Part shown: piece after piece, positions 11,801 to 34,489 of the stretch
How the letters are laid out: each line of letters starts with the position of its first letter
Numbering within the stretch: position 1 is the first letter of the stretch
Source of the DNA: Pholis gunnellus
Taxonomy: Eukaryota; Chordata; Actinopteri; Perciformes; Pholidae
Reading direction: 5' to 3'
NCBI GenBank assembly: GCA_910591455.2
Contig: OU342809.1
Span: 12,355,815 to 12,419,814 of the forward strand
Length of the DNA stretch: 64,000 nt
The notes under the pieces: model-generated
What the model was told of the DNA's origin: nothing
Seen by the model: only the letters and a program-made list of their open reading frames with translations
Databases searched by the model: none
Translations under genes and position numbers: made by a program

Positions 11801-12385
11801 AAAGAGGACAACAATGGGAATGTTAGCTTTATTGTCTTTTTATCCCTGACAATGTATTTGTCTATTCATCCATCCCTCTATTAATAACATATATTACATC
11901 CCGTGACCATATCGAAAACCATCGAGGCAACAATCAAATCAATAATTTGTTTAACTATAATGAAAGCTCTCATTGTGTGTTTATATTATGGGCTAGTAAC
12001 TGTGTACTAATGTTGCAGCTGTGCTCTAATGCTGCAATTACACAAGAATAAAGCAAAAACTAAAATGTTAAATGATTCCCAAAAAGTAGAAGTAGTTTTA
12101 ATTTTTAATGAATAAACTTTTGAGAACATGAACTTGTAGCTAAATTAATGGACGGTTGTTATTTTCTAAGCATGCAATCTCATTCATTCTAATAACAACA
12201 AGTTAACTACCGCAGTGTTTGCATGAGCCCCGTGCATTACCTGAAGCATCACAGACCGTACAGTTTACTGTCATTAGCGTACAGTTCAGTGAGTGAGCAC
12301 ACAGACGAGATCAGAGCTGGCTGTTGTTACCTGTGACTGTGACCAAAGCAATGGTTTTAGGATACTGGGCAACAAACGATCTCAT
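8870..12385 (-). CDS. Retinol dehydrogenase 13-like short-chain dehydrogenase
   Basis: Seven coding exons on the minus strand: 12385-12331, 11355-11215, 11134-10943, 10854-10693, 10561-10445, 10345-10141 and 8966-8870. All junctions are GT-AG and the frame is kept throughout (969 nt, 322 residues; human RDH13 has 331 residues). Classical SDR motifs are present: TGGNTGIG at 48-55 for NADP binding, NNAG at 127-130, the catalytic Ser in TVSSLAH near 178 and YAQSK at 203-207. The QFGVNHLGHFLLTN and LHPGIIRTELGRH blocks are typical of RDH11-14. The N-terminus has a hydrophobic stretch and a GGVCRSKA segment like RDH13. The last exon encodes a QGLDDEAAKKLWDLSASMVGL tail. The family reduces all-trans-retinal and other aldehydes with NADPH at membranes; the exact substrate is unknown. 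An in-frame ATG at 12403 is an alternative start. The fish paralogue name is left open. Confidence 0.9.
9596..9621 (+). repeat. (C)26 homopolymer
   Basis: An uninterrupted run of 26 cytosines lies in the last intron of the RDH13-like gene. Its exact length is uncertain because such runs are prone to sequencing and polymerase error. Confidence 0.9.
9655..9880 (+). repeat. Teleost dispersed repeat fragment in RDH13-like intron
   Basis: The stretch from GCAGCTCTGCTCTCATCAACAG through TATGCTACCTGGCCAGCACCAAACGAC, GAACATAGTGGAACATTTAGCAGCTAAA and CCCTCAGGGAGTCAGTGGA to CATCAGGTGGCCAGGAACG has the wording of a repeat common in percomorph genomes. The class is not known to me. The plus-strand frame through it is not a gene. 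Confidence 0.5.
12331..12385 (-). other. First coding exon of the RDH13-like gene
   Basis: A 55-nt exon reads ATG AGA TCG ... GTC ACA G and is followed by the donor GTAAC. It joins in phase to the acceptor GCTCTGACAG before position 11355, giving TVTGAGLFGVQKW, which resembles the TVAGAAVLL part of RDH13. An in-frame ATG lies 18 nt upstream (12403) and a stop lies further upstream. It is too short to show up as a long open frame. Confidence 0.75.
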
Positions 12386-12559
12386 CGCTGTGAAGGGCTG
12401 CATCGTCAATCCTTCCACTGTTTCCACAACTTAAAATGTTCCCACTTTAAGGTAGATTGCAGTTGTATTTCTGTTTAACTACGGTCTCTTCCATATGAGC
12501 TACAGAATTACCCCAAACCAACAAGAAGAAATGACCACAACGGTTCACGTTTATAACAG

Positions 12560-12640
12560 CTACATAACAACTCAAGCTTCCTCCAGGAAGTACCGCCTAC
12601 TGTCGTCCTATAGACGAATCCTATTGGTTCCTCTTGTTAA
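12560..12640 (-). promoter_or_regulatory. Candidate promoter of the RDH13-like gene
   Basis: On the minus strand a CCAAT box (plus ATTGG, 12623-12627) is followed by an ETS-like ACTTCCTGG and a GGCGG stretch. All lie 170-240 bp upstream of the first coding exon. The location and motifs fit a promoter; the start site is not determined. Confidence 0.35.
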
Positions 12641-15600
12641 TTTACATTTTAAAACTTCTTATGCTATACTATTCTTAATACTAATAGTGATAATAATTAA
12701 AAGAACAGTTAAAAAAATGTAATAAATGTAACAAAGGAATCAAAATAAAAAAACAATTACAAATTGAAATACGAAATTAAAATGAAATACAATAAGGTGA
12801 AATATTAATATAACAGTAACAGCAGCAATTATCATTACACTAACCACTGCGATCGTTATCATCTTAATTATCATAATTTTCCTAGATGAGCAGAAGTAAA
12901 TCATTATTTTTTTTAAAGAATAACTTACAAATAAAAGCGAGGCTGAAATGGTGAGTTTTCAAGCATCACTCGATGTTGCCCCACGTTTTGGATCAAGAAC
13001 TACAGACCTGTTGGTACATATCATCTTACCATGTCACCAAGGTAGTCAGTGGAAACACATTAAGGCCTGTAGATAAGTACAGAAATCTTAAAATGTCTCC
13101 TCAAACTAGCTGGAAGCCTGTGACGGTGATGATGTTTTCACAGGAGATGACTGGCTTTGATAATGATGGCTGAGCTCCAGGTTTTATGTTTCATGTCACA
13201 ATACACATATTGTGTTGCACATTGCCAGCTTGTGTTGGGGTTTAAACATCTGTTTTATTAACTAATATGATTTTTTGAGGAAATTATGTTTAAGTCTGTG
13301 TTTGCCTCTGCTTCAATGGGGACAAATAAGTTAAAATTGTAGATGCTCCTCAGATCCTTTAACATTAAATGTTGCTGGTAAATGAACAAATGCATAATCT
13401 GAAATACACACAGATCGTCCAGCAGAGGTCAGTGTAGGCTCACCAACACAGTCTCAGGGCCTTCTAAAGGAGTCCAGTAGATGGAGCACATACATCATAT
13501 ACGACGCAAGACTATGTTTTATTTTTTATATCCACAGTTACCAATCAAGTCTAAGAACACTGGGGAAGTACTTTATATAGCATCAAATTATATCCTAAAC
13601 TCCTACGAGCAAATTAAGATGTCTCTCTGCTGCTGTACGAGCAGACAAAAGAGAAAGCAGCAGCAAGTTGACAGTAATAATAGCATTACACCCTCAGATC
13701 TGAATTAAACTCTGATCAAAGCTGCAGCTGAGCAGCTAACTCTTCAGATAAATAATTTAGTTCCTTGCTTATTGATGAGAGTAAAGTTGTAATGTGGCAG
13801 CTCAATAAGTCCTCGTTCTTTTCTTAACTTTAAAGCACAATAGGCTAGTCCACCATTATGAGACGAGGACTTAATGTAGAGCTTTGTCCTTGGGGTTTAC
13901 AGGGTGACATCTGAGCGTGCATGTGAAGGTGGACACCGTGTGCACACTGTTTACATACCAAAGGGTCAAAAGTTGATGTCGAAAGTCAAAAGATTATGTA
14001 ATTGCCCTGTTTGACCGCAATAATAACATGAGTTACAGTCTCTCACTATACATGTGCAGGACTAAACTGTGCATTTCAAGGACAGGAACAGCTGACCTTC
14101 GCCATAATGTTATAAACATATATTTTGAAGAATGTTGCATTTTTCATACAGCACAAGACATTTTTGGTTTATAGACATTTTTATTTGACATTGCATATCT
14201 GACTTTTGTCAATGCAGGCCCCCCTATATTCTCAAATGAAAGAGTACTTCAGAGGTGACCTGCAGGATGTCTCTATTGCTGGCTCACCATCAAGACCGTC
14301 ATGTGACTGCACTGCACACTTCTCTCCCAGTATGGTAGCCTTCTCCTGCTAAAATTAGAGGGCCCTCTGCCCGAGACATTTTGGAATGTGACTATCCTGT
14401 ACCCATCCTGCAGATGCTAGGGGATCTCAATAAATCTCTTGTCAGTTTTCAATGTTTGCTTGAGTTTACTCCTGCTCCACCAGAGGAAGTATCTGGGATT
14501 TTTTTTTACTAATAAAACAAATTATGTGAGTTTATGCTTTTTATGTTTTTTACATAAAAACGGTTTGTAGTTTCTGATCTAAATGCACTGCGTATTTGTA
14601 GTTTCTCTGCTAAATGTATAAACATTTTCATCAAAGCTCAATAAACAATACACATATATCAAGTTATATTGTTGCACATTGTGCATTTCTCTATTGTTTT
14701 TTAACAAGGTAAAAAGCTACTTCATATGTATTATCCACTTTTGGAAATGTAGTTTAGTTGTGAATTTATTACTTATTTATTTTTGCAGCTTAATAAACTC
14801 ACAGCATATACTCATTATTTAGACCTGCTATATTGAGAATGTGCACATTTTACACACAGTCATAGTCTTCTAAATTGTTTCTTGACACATATAACGGTGG
14901 TATTATTATTACTATTATTATTATGTTGATTTATGCTATTTTTTTCTTTGCTGTGCATTTCAATGAGTTCTCATCTAATATTACATAATGTTTTTCTAAC
15001 AAATATGATGCATTAATATTATGCAAAATGGCATCAAGAGGAGTACAGCTGTCTAAAATAAAACACTAAGTAGGGTTCGTGTCCTTAAAGGATTATTTCT
15101 TCAACTAACTCCCATATTTAGGGATATTTTCTATACTATTAGTTTGCTTTTAACCTTCACAATAAGTTATATGTCTGCATAATAATGGATCATATTAACC
15201 TCCAGTAGGTTATCTGTGGAGGAGCCATAGACAATCAGAAACATGTACAGGATACCACTCAGCCTGTGAATACAGAACAATGTCTCCTATGGCCATGGGG
15301 AGCTTATTAAGAAATGTCATCAGGTGTCCTCAACTGTGACTAAGGTAGAACATTTCATCTACTGCTGCTTCAATGTTTATCTTGTGATTCCTGCTACTTT
15401 ATGGAGGTGGACTCCTAGTCACTAGAGTGCCTTTTCAATGTGCACAATATTCATTGCACACCCAAGTGTTTGTGGAGAACAGTAACATTTCTTCAAACAT
15501 ATTAGGAGAATCAATGTGTCACATCTCTACAGCCATTACAGAGTGGGGGGTATTGGGCTTGTGAGGGGAGAAATTAAGAAGCTATACATTTAATGTATTT

Positions 15601-15700
15601 AGCAGTGATGGCGGGTGGTGACCTTCCCTTCAGGTCGTGAGACGCTCAGGGTTTAACCTGCCCTGGACTGTTGTCTAGAGTCTAGACGGAGGACAAGCTG
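12640..15700. other. Intergenic region between divergent genes
   Basis: AT-rich sequence separates the RDH13-like promoter from the idh2 promoter. No exon-like frame, RNA gene or clear repeat was recognised. A segment near 14.2-14.46 kb is less AT-rich and ends in AATAAA (about 14.43 kb), which could be the 3' end of an unknown transcript, but no splice structure supports it. Confidence 0.45.
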
Positions 15701-15709
15701 CAAGAGTTT

Positions 15710-15911
15710 AACAGCTATTTATTCTCGGTCCCTCCTCTGTGTCTGTGCGACTCTGACGTAATAACCAGCGTGTCCCGCCGGTGAGGTGAAGAAGGGCGGC
15801 GCTGCCTCTGCTGCTCACTATATTGCAGAGAGACTCAAAGCGTTTTGCCCTCTCTTCTCCTCTGAGTTTCGTCGAGTGTGAACCTCAAAAGTGAATCAAG
15901 CCAGGGGAAAC
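15710..15911 (+). promoter_or_regulatory. idh2: idh2 promoter and 5' UTR region
   Basis: The region is CpG- and GC-richer than its flanks and lies directly upstream of the idh2 start. It contains a CRE-like TGACGTAA at 15754-15761 and an Sp1-type GGGCGG at 15794-15799. The CpG-rich, TAACG-bearing sequence continues past exon 1, as often seen around teleost promoters. The transcription start is not fixed. Confidence 0.5.
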
Positions 15912-26284
<10,373 letters not shown>

Positions 26285-26615
26285 AGGACTTGAAAGAACA
26301 TAGTTAGCCTGGAGATGGAAACCTCACTCATCTGTTTTTGTACCTCATTTTTAACTTAAAAGGTCAATAAATTCACTTGCATTCTGTCTGAAGGAGAAAA
26401 TAAAGTACTGTAATAGAATTATGTATTGTTCAATTAGGTTATTATTAAATAGTAAAGAGCTGTGCTTCAACCTGATGTCTCCCCAGCTACCTATGTGCAA
26501 GGTTTTATTTTTGTAATGTGAAGTACTGTGATAATAAGTCAATACTGTGTAATGCCTTGGGCAGGACTGAAGCCTCTGTTAAACGTGTTTGCCAATAAAT
26601 ACTGTTTGACCCACT
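26285..26615 (+). other. idh2: idh2 3' UTR (extent inferred)
   Basis: Non-coding sequence after the idh2 TAA. AATAAA hexamers occur at 26366-26371 and 26594-26599. The second is followed by a GT-rich element (GGTAGTTTTTGTTGTTT), making it the best site. A third hexamer is at 26643-26648. Confidence 0.6.
26594..26599 (+). terminator. idh2: Candidate main poly(A) signal of idh2
   Basis: AATAAA with a GT-rich downstream element within 30-40 bp, 310 bp after the stop codon. Confidence 0.6.
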
Positions 26616-26659
26616 ATTGGTAGTTTTTGTTGTTTCAAAGCAAATAAAGGTCAGCCACT

Positions 26660-28279
26660 TTAAAGGTAAATAAATTTATTATTTTACAGTCTGGTACACA
26701 ACATTGTACGTACATATCTATCAACATTATCTCCACACGAATGTCTAATACAGAATTCCATATAAGCTGAACATCTTCCCCTTTTTGAATCATCGCTTAA
26801 ACCGTGACGGAATGAACACAGAAGCTGGAAAAACTCACAAAATTGAGCATTTTTATTTTAAATGCGCTCTATCAACATCGCAAATGGATAACTTGTTTTG
26901 CAGGTTACAAGTTTGAAAAGCTAAGCACTGGGAAACTGAATATATTGAGCATTTCCCAAATCATTTTCCACAAGGTCCGTGGCCCTGTCACATGTTGGGA
27001 GGTTGTCGTTCATCACTCGGGACCAGCGTGCAGCATGATGGATGGCATGCTCTTGCAGACACACTGGGGCACTTAATATTTGTGTCTTGAGTTTTTTTTT
27101 TTTGGGACACTTCTTGTTGAGATTCATCCATATAAAAAAAAAATACAGAACTGCAATATGAATGCAGGGTTTGCATTGCCTCTGAAAAAATGCTGCAGTC
27201 TTGTCTCGTGAAGGCCTGGATGGAGGGAAACTGTGAGACTGGTTGAAAGAGAAGCTGTGCCACAGTCTGTTCTCTGTGGTAATCTTTAGAGAAGATCTAC
27301 AGATGGGTGGGGGGGGGGGGGTGGGACCTGAATGTAATTTCATGAGGTCTGCGATTGGACCCCAAGAAATCTAATGTCCCAGCTCAACACAACAGCAAGG
27401 AAAAGAGACTTACAGTCCCCGTAGCTGCAAGATTTGATCCAATTCTTTGGTAAAGGGTGTCCTACCATTTAAAAAGTGTATTTTGATTAGAGTCTTTAAA
27501 CATTCCACAGAAACAATTACATTCATAGACTAGAGATCAATACAGGGTGATGCTTGTTAATGGAAAAACCTAAAAAGTAGACACAGTGGTCCTCAGTGCA
27601 ACGCACTGATTATAGTACCAGCCACCATACGAGAGGACTGATACATTCTGTACAATAATATACAATTAAACACAGATCGCAAATCCAATTGAATATAACT
27701 CATTTTGCAGACCTCAAATTAAATTTATCACAGTAAAGATCAAAGTGAATCATTAACCTTTGCAACTTGATAAGCTTTGGCTTGTGAAATGACTTCTTCC
27801 CTTCAACTCTTCACGTTAGTTTACCCCAGCAGACTTGAGAGAGAGCGGGATTGTCTGAATGAGTAAGTGCAGTTTAACGTCATATGCTTTAAAGGTTGTA
27901 GCTAAAAATGTGCTTTTTAAATTCGGCTCGGATGATGTTCCTGTTTTTAAGCAACTGACAACATCGATGTATTTGTGTATATATATTTATTCACTTTACC
28001 TAAATGGCCCTGTTTTAGGCAGTCCACTTTTCTCAAATATAATATATGTATTCAGTAGATTTGCTGTGTTTTAGAGATGAAAAATATGTCATAAGGTAAA
28101 AAGTATATATTTCCAAATGTCGTAGCATTACGAGTGTTTCCAGTGCATATGAATGTGCAGTTTGCTTGGTTTCTTCACACACTTGAAGAACAACCCAAGC
28201 ACGATGCTTTTAAAAGCAAAAAAACAATCCTGTTTTCATTAGTTCACACTTATATTCAATTTGGGTTCATTTCAATAAT
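26660..28279 (-). other. znf710: znf710 3' UTR (extent inferred)
   Basis: The 1.6 kb between the znf710 stop and the idh2 3' end holds no exon-like frame. Its open frames (for example 26.92-27.34 kb) are broken by poly(A), poly(T) and poly(G) runs and match no family. A long AT-rich 3' UTR is the simplest reading. Confidence 0.5.
26675..26680 (-). terminator. znf710: Candidate poly(A) signal of znf710
   Basis: TTTATT on the plus strand, hence AATAAA on the minus strand, 1.6 kb past the znf710 stop. Other candidates are at 26852-26857 and about 27985. With the distal one, the idh2 and znf710 transcripts end within a few tens of bases of each other. Confidence 0.45.
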
Positions 28280-31200
28280 TCATGCAGTACTGAAGCGCCC
28301 TGTGCCCTTCCCATAGGTGCTGTAATACTCCATTTGAGATAGTTTAGCAATGTCTGGTGTGTTGTTGTTGTTAGCTCGGTTTTCTCGCTCGCTGAATTCA
28401 AAGCTCTCCTCTTCGTAGTCCTCCTGGCCTTCTGTGTCTTTGGGCGGTTCTGATGAAGGAAGCAAATACACAAAAATCATCGCACTCTGTCCTCAACAAC
28501 ACACACATACAGAGCTCTTCCCAAAGACACATGGCCCCTCCTCCTCTGCCTCTGTATCAGCCTCTACTGATAGAGACAAGCATGTCTAATCCAGGCACTG
28601 CTATATTTACTAATCACACGGGGTGGGAGTGACAGAGAAACATCAAAACACTTGGCCACTCGATTACAGCGCATGCTGAGTCAAAGTGCATTGGGGGCAG
28701 ACTGAGTGACAATAATGCGACATGAAGCCCACCGAGCAGTCTCGCAAAGAAATGAGCCACACACGACCCATCATCGAATACCATCAAGGAGTTTCATCTG
28801 TTTCATCGCAGAGAGTGTAATACATTGATGAGCAATGGAGGTACTCACCATGTCCCTCTATAGAGGTGTCCATGATGCCGTGTTTGACTTTCATGTGTCG
28901 GCTGAGGTTTCCCTTCAGGTTGAACTTGCTGGTGCAGTATGGGCACTTGAAGGGCTTGCTGCCGGCGTGGAGGTGCATGTGGCCGAGGAGGTTGTACATT
29001 CTGTTGAATGACTTTCCGCACACCTGAGAGACAAAAGAGTGCGATAGTCAGGACCCCTCCCGGCTCAGTCGCAGTGGGACCCAGTGATCTCAAAGCACAA
29101 CTCCACTGGCTTCACTCACCTTGCATTTGAAAGGCTTGACTGGCAGGTGGACGATCATGTGCGTTTTAAGGGTCTGCTTCTGGACGAATGTCTTGAAACA
29201 GACGTGGCACTGGAACGGCCTCACACTGGCATGGATCAACATGTGTCTCTTCAGGTTGGCCGACAGGGTGAACTCTCTGGCACAGACCTCACACTTGAAT
29301 TCCTTCATACCCTGCAGAAACAAAGAGTGTTTGGGCCCCTTAATTAATTTGGCTTAATATATGGTTTAGAGGAAAATAAATAATGAGTCACAGAGGGAAA
29401 ACACACAAGGAGCATTTGCATTCTGGCTTTTGATCCAACACATGTAGGTTACATTAGCCCTCCCGCTAAGTAGAGTGGGAACAGCCAAACAATGGAGAGA
29501 TTTAACTTCTTTTCTTGTTTCAACATTTATTTGACTTTAATTTTAATATTTAACAAAAGCAAATGGCATGAAAAGAAATATAGTTTTTCCTATAGAATGA
29601 AACAGATTATATAATGAAATGGAGAGAAAGACCAGGGTGATTCATCAGACACAAAGGGAAGTAGCTCTGCGAATGACACACAACACAAAACACATGCAAG
29701 TGGGGGGTTGAGCCAAACAAAAAAAACTCAAGGCCTTTGAAGGCTATGTTTACAAAGCAACTGGTTTTGGAGGAAAGGCTGTGGTGCAAGTGTACACTAT
29801 ACCCTCCCATTTTCCTATGAGGATTCATACAGAGGACTCTGAAGGAGTGATGCTAAAATAATTAAAACTTGTATGTTTATATCTTGATAATGACGTTTTA
29901 AACATAGAGTGAGTATGTACCTATTTGGGTTTTTGTTTTGAACACACTGGTTGACAAAGGCCCAACATCTGGGTTTTACTACCTTAAATGCGAGGGCGTG
30001 CGGTGCCAGTACCTTGTGGGTGAGAGCGTGTTGTCGGAGGTGGTGGATCTGGACGAACTCCATGCCGCACTCGGGGCAAACGTAAGGCCGCACGTTCTGA
30101 TGCTTCATCAAGTGGTTCTGTAGCTGGCTGCGGTAAGCAAAGGACTTGTTGCACTCTGTGCACTGGTACGTGGTCGGGCCCTGGTGGCTGGCCAGGTGGC
30201 GCTTCAGGTGCGCGTAGGTTGGGAACTCAAGACCGCACTGGGTGCAGACATGGCACTGACCGTTCTCGTGTTTGTTCTCGTGGGTCCTCAGCTCGCTGGG
30301 GTAGGCGAAGCCGCGGCCACAGAAGCGGCAGCTGTAGGGCTTGACGTCCGAATGCTGCAGCATGTGCCTCTTCAGGTGGCTGGTCTGCGTGAAGGCCTTC
30401 TCACAAACTGTGCACTTGTGAGGTCTGGTTCCCTGGTGGGTGAGCAGGTGAGTCTGGAGGTGGCTCGGCTGCTTAAAGAGCTTTCCACAGTGTAGACATT
30501 CATGGGGTTTAATTCCGTTGTGGCCCAGAATATGAGTGACGAGGTTATATTTGGACGTGTACGACTTTTCACACATGCGGCACTTCCAGCGTTTCAGACC
30601 TTCTCCCACATCGACGCAGTACGACTCGTCGATCTGTACGTTGATGTCCAGCCGGTCGATCTGCATTCGCCTGGCAAGGCCCTCTGGGTCTGACCACAGC
30701 ATGGCCTGGCCGTTCTCCTCATACTCTCCTGGCAGGGCCATGTCAGTGGACTCGTAGGCCACCTCACTGGACTCATAAAAGCGGCTCCCCAGAGGACTGC
30801 CAGTGTCCCCGCTGGTCTTGAGGTTCAGTGCCTCCTCCAATTCTTCCTCCTCCACCACCAAATCTTCTTCCTTCTTCTGTCTTTCTTTGCCAGTGTTTTC
30901 TTCTCCTTCCTGTTCTGGCTGTCCGTCTGTTTTCGGCCTGGGTGTCTCTCTCGCACATGAGAGACAGTCTCCGCAGGCTTGCTCCTCTTTCAGAGATCTC
31001 TGTTGGCTGACTGGATCCTCGGACTTGCCGGGATTTCGCCTGCTGTTAATGTGAATGCAGGAAGGAGGGGTATCAGACTCAAGCCGTTCACCTTTGACCT
31101 GAGCCTGTGGACTTGTTACTTTGTGTGGGTGACCCTCGTCACTCCTGGGCCTCTTGGTCCTCCCGCGGGGCCCGGGCCTTCTTCTCTCACTGCAGTGGGG

Positions 31201-31458
31201 CTGGGGCTCCGTCTCGCCAGCAGGCTCAGCCAGGTAGTCCCCATTGGCTCCTATTAGCTGATCTGCATACTCATACTCCATTGACTCAGGTGGAGGAGGG
31301 GCACACTCTCTGGGCTCCCCAGTGTAAAAGCCATTAGGAGCAATGGTGGCCCCAAAGATTTCATTCTGGGAGATGAGGCCAAGAACGGCAGCCTGAGCCA
31401 GAGATAGTACCACCACGGGCTCCGTCTGCGTGCCCACATCCACGTGGCCCTCTGTCAT
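28280..31458 (-). CDS. znf710: Zinc finger protein 710 (C2H2)
   Basis: Four coding exons: 31458-30013, 29311-29120, 29023-28849 and 28449-28280, all GT-AG and in frame (1983 nt, 660 residues; human ZNF710 has 664). The N-terminus MTEGHVDVGTQTEPVVVLSL matches the conserved family start. Next comes an acidic, low-complexity region, then the linker LDINVQIDESYCVD. Eleven C2H2 fingers follow at residues 293-594, seven of them in the first exon. Finger 10 is split between exons (CK, then VCGKSF), and the final finger ends HMKVKH. The last exon encodes an acidic tail ending YSTYGKGTGRFSTA. The family is a nuclear sequence-specific DNA-binding protein; targets cannot be told from sequence. Teleosts can carry a and b copies; which one this is remains open. 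The exon opens 39 nt before this ATG and that part is also in frame. Confidence 0.96.
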
Positions 31459-31819
31459 CTTGGGGTAGGTCCGCACCAAGCGGCTACTCTCCTCCTCCTG
31501 GAAGAAACACAAGTTTTTAAAAAATGAACTTGAAGAAATAATATCTCCCTCATGTGTGTTTTCTTTATGACTCCGTCGTTACAAACCCTGCCTTGCACAA
31601 TGTTTCCTCATATAACCCCATTTCCCCATTGTAGCCTCATGATATTGGTAACCTTACTATAAGTACAAACATAAGGTTTTTTGTTGCCAGAATATTAAAA
31701 ATGATATGATTTAGTTTTTAAGAATCCAAACTGTCACCATAAGCAACACTATCTTGCCCTCCCAGGAGTCCAGTAGAGTATTAAGACAATGTGTTTCAGG
31801 GTTACACTGTGAAAGCTGC

Positions 31820-32110
31820 ATTCATACTGTTCCTTGTTTCTTTGCTCTGAATCCACATAACATTCGATCGAGGAGATAAGGCAGATCTGTGTTAGCACCC
31901 CGTTTCCTTCCTTGACAGGCTTTTAGAATAATAAAGAACACAACAAGGGATGCAGGTCCAGCCAGGAAGTTGACTTCCGTGGACTGTCCTCGGCACTTCC
32001 TGTGGGGTCCCGGGGCAGCCTGGCTGACCAAAGTCAGCTCATCGCTGGTCCTATCCGTCTCATTCATGGGGACCAGAGCGCCTCGGCTCTACACTTGCCG
32101 TAGCCGACTT
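31820..32110 (-). other. GC-rich patch with an 81-codon ATG frame
   Basis: From ATG at 32067 the minus strand is open for 81 codons and encodes a hydrophilic start (MNETDRTSDELTL) and one hydrophobic segment (NFLAGPASLVVFFIILKAC). Base composition is GC-richer than its flanks. No family is recognised. It could be a 5' UTR exon of znf710, a microprotein frame, or chance. Confidence 0.2.
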
Positions 32111-32794
32111 CATAATGCCTGCCACACTGGGCTTCCTTAACAAGATGATATATGCCACCAGGCAGTCTCATATCCATAACAGACATTCGATTGAGCTTCG
32201 AGCTCATTCTGTATTCCAGACCGATGCATAAGACTCGCTAACATAATTGTATGGTTCAGAAGTGTTTCAGACCCACACGCACATGTTTACCCCGCCGCCT
32301 GTAAAAGCAGAACAGTGAAACTGTGAGGAAGAAATTGTGTTACAACCAAACTGGCTATCTGTGGTAAAGGAGAAGCGAGTATTGTCGGCCAATGGTTTCA
32401 GGTTATTTCTCAGCATTGATCGGAGTGGTAGGAAAATGTATAGAGAGAAGCTCTCTGACCCCTACTTTCTTTCAGACGAGACGCTAGTCTTCACTCTGTG
32501 CCATACGCAGCAGCAAGAGCTGCTTCCTTTCTTGACACAATACTGAGAGAAAAGAAAAGAGTGGATGGAGAAAGGAAGAGGAGATAGAGCAGGAATAAAG
32601 GTGTGTGTGTGTGTTTATCTATGTGAGTGTGTGTGTGTGTGTGTGTTGGTAGAGGGGAGTAGACCTGGATGCCCTGATAACCACGTCATTTATAATTACT
32701 GCTTTTAAAGTAGTCAGACAGAGACAGACTGTGTGTTTGTGAGAAAGAAAAGGAAAGAGACTGGATGTGTATTTGAAAGCATGTGTGTGTGTGT

Positions 32795-33210
32795 GTGTGT
32801 GAGAGAAAAGAGAGGGAGGGAGGGAGGTATGGAGAGAAGGAGAAAGAGCTGTGGGCGGGGGAGGAGTGGAGGGAGGGAGACAGAGAGAGAAATGAGATGG
32901 AGGGGCTGAAAGATAAAGAAAGAGGGGAGGAGAGGGAGGGGAGGGAAGGGGAAGGAGAGATTGAGTGAGCATGTGAGAGGAGGGAAGAGAGAAAGGAAAA
33001 GGAGAGGGAGGGGGTGTGCGAGGGGGGGGTGGGGGGGGGGGGGGCGGAGAGAGACAGAAAGACAGAGTGAGTGAGAGAGAGAGAGAGAGGGGAAGGAGTG
33101 AGGGAGGGAAGGAGGGGGAGCTGGAGAAAGAAGAAAAAACACAGCAAAATGAAAGGCTGACAAAATGAAAGAGAAAAAGACAAATGACAAGGAGAAAGAG
33201 AAGGTAGGGT
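32795..33210 (+). repeat. Polypurine (GA-rich) tract 1
   Basis: About 0.4 kb in which the plus strand is almost wholly A and G, with G-runs at 33024-33042. It begins after short GT repeats near 32.60 and 32.79 kb. The long Pro/Ser/Leu frames on the opposite strand are artefacts of this composition. Confidence 0.9.
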
Positions 33211-33699
33211 AGTAATTGCAAGAGTACGTACTTTCACATTTAAAGTTGCATCTGAGAGACACCTAAGGACAAACAATTAGAGCAGCAGCAGAAAACGTGC
33301 GCCAGAGATAGAAACACAACTGTTATCTTTTTTTGAAAAGATGTTCTCACTGCGGTACTCATATGAATGTAAAAAGTAATCTCGCTTCCCCTCACATACA
33401 GACTCAGACTCACATAAGAGTGTAAATACCTCACTAACAAACTGCCAAACAAGTAACCACCAGCCCCCCTCCTAACCCTTAGCAGCAACACATCTTTCTC
33501 CATCTTTGGGTTACAAACTCACCACATTGTTCCTGGAGTGATGTTTGAGGTGTTTCAGGGATCTCATCCTTCAGGAGAAATGAGTGGAGTAAAAAAATCC
33601 ACCTCCTATTTATATCTGTGGGAGAGTGGGGCGGTCCCACGGCTCATCCTCCTCCTACTGTTGCTGTTATCAGAACTGACTGTGCCTAGCCCCCCCCCA

Positions 33700-34031
<332 letters not shown>

Positions 34032-34489
34032 CTTATCTCCCTTTCTCACTACATACAATTCAGCATGACCCTTCAACACACATTTCTCTTGAAGGCACAC
34101 AGAGACACAAGCTCTATCTTTTCTTGATCACACTTAATACTTTGCATTTCCTTTTTTTTACGAGTGTGCTCAAACGTACAAACAGTTATAAAATCTAATC
34201 AGTTGTTTCTCTCACACAGATATATGTGAATTTACACACGCACAAACACGTTTCTATACGTGTATGTATGCAGGCACACATAGAGGCACGTACACACTTG
34301 CACAACACACACAAACACTCAGAGAGAGTATGGGTGGAGGTGCGTCTCTCAGCAGCAAAACAGTCAGACAGATAATGTCTGAGAAATGCTAAAATGTAAA
34401 CTTTCCAGAGACCATGTAGTTTGCCATTATTTCTAGATTCAAACTAATTAACTATTGAGACAGCCTGAAGTATACTGTCTGAGAAATTC

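Noticed and set aside
26921..27343. 140-codon minus-strand frame downstream of znf710
   Set aside because: It lies in the presumed 3' UTR, is interrupted by homopolymers in sister frames, and shows no domain.
28845..31337. Plus-strand and alternate-frame open frames across the znf710 exons
   Set aside because: They are shadows of the GC-rich zinc-finger coding sequence.
32619..33276. Three overlapping minus-strand frames of 180-200 codons rich in Ser, Pro, Leu and Phe
   Set aside because: They are translations of the complement of a polypurine tract. All three frames stay open because GA/CT-rich DNA lacks stops. No domain or splice context is present.
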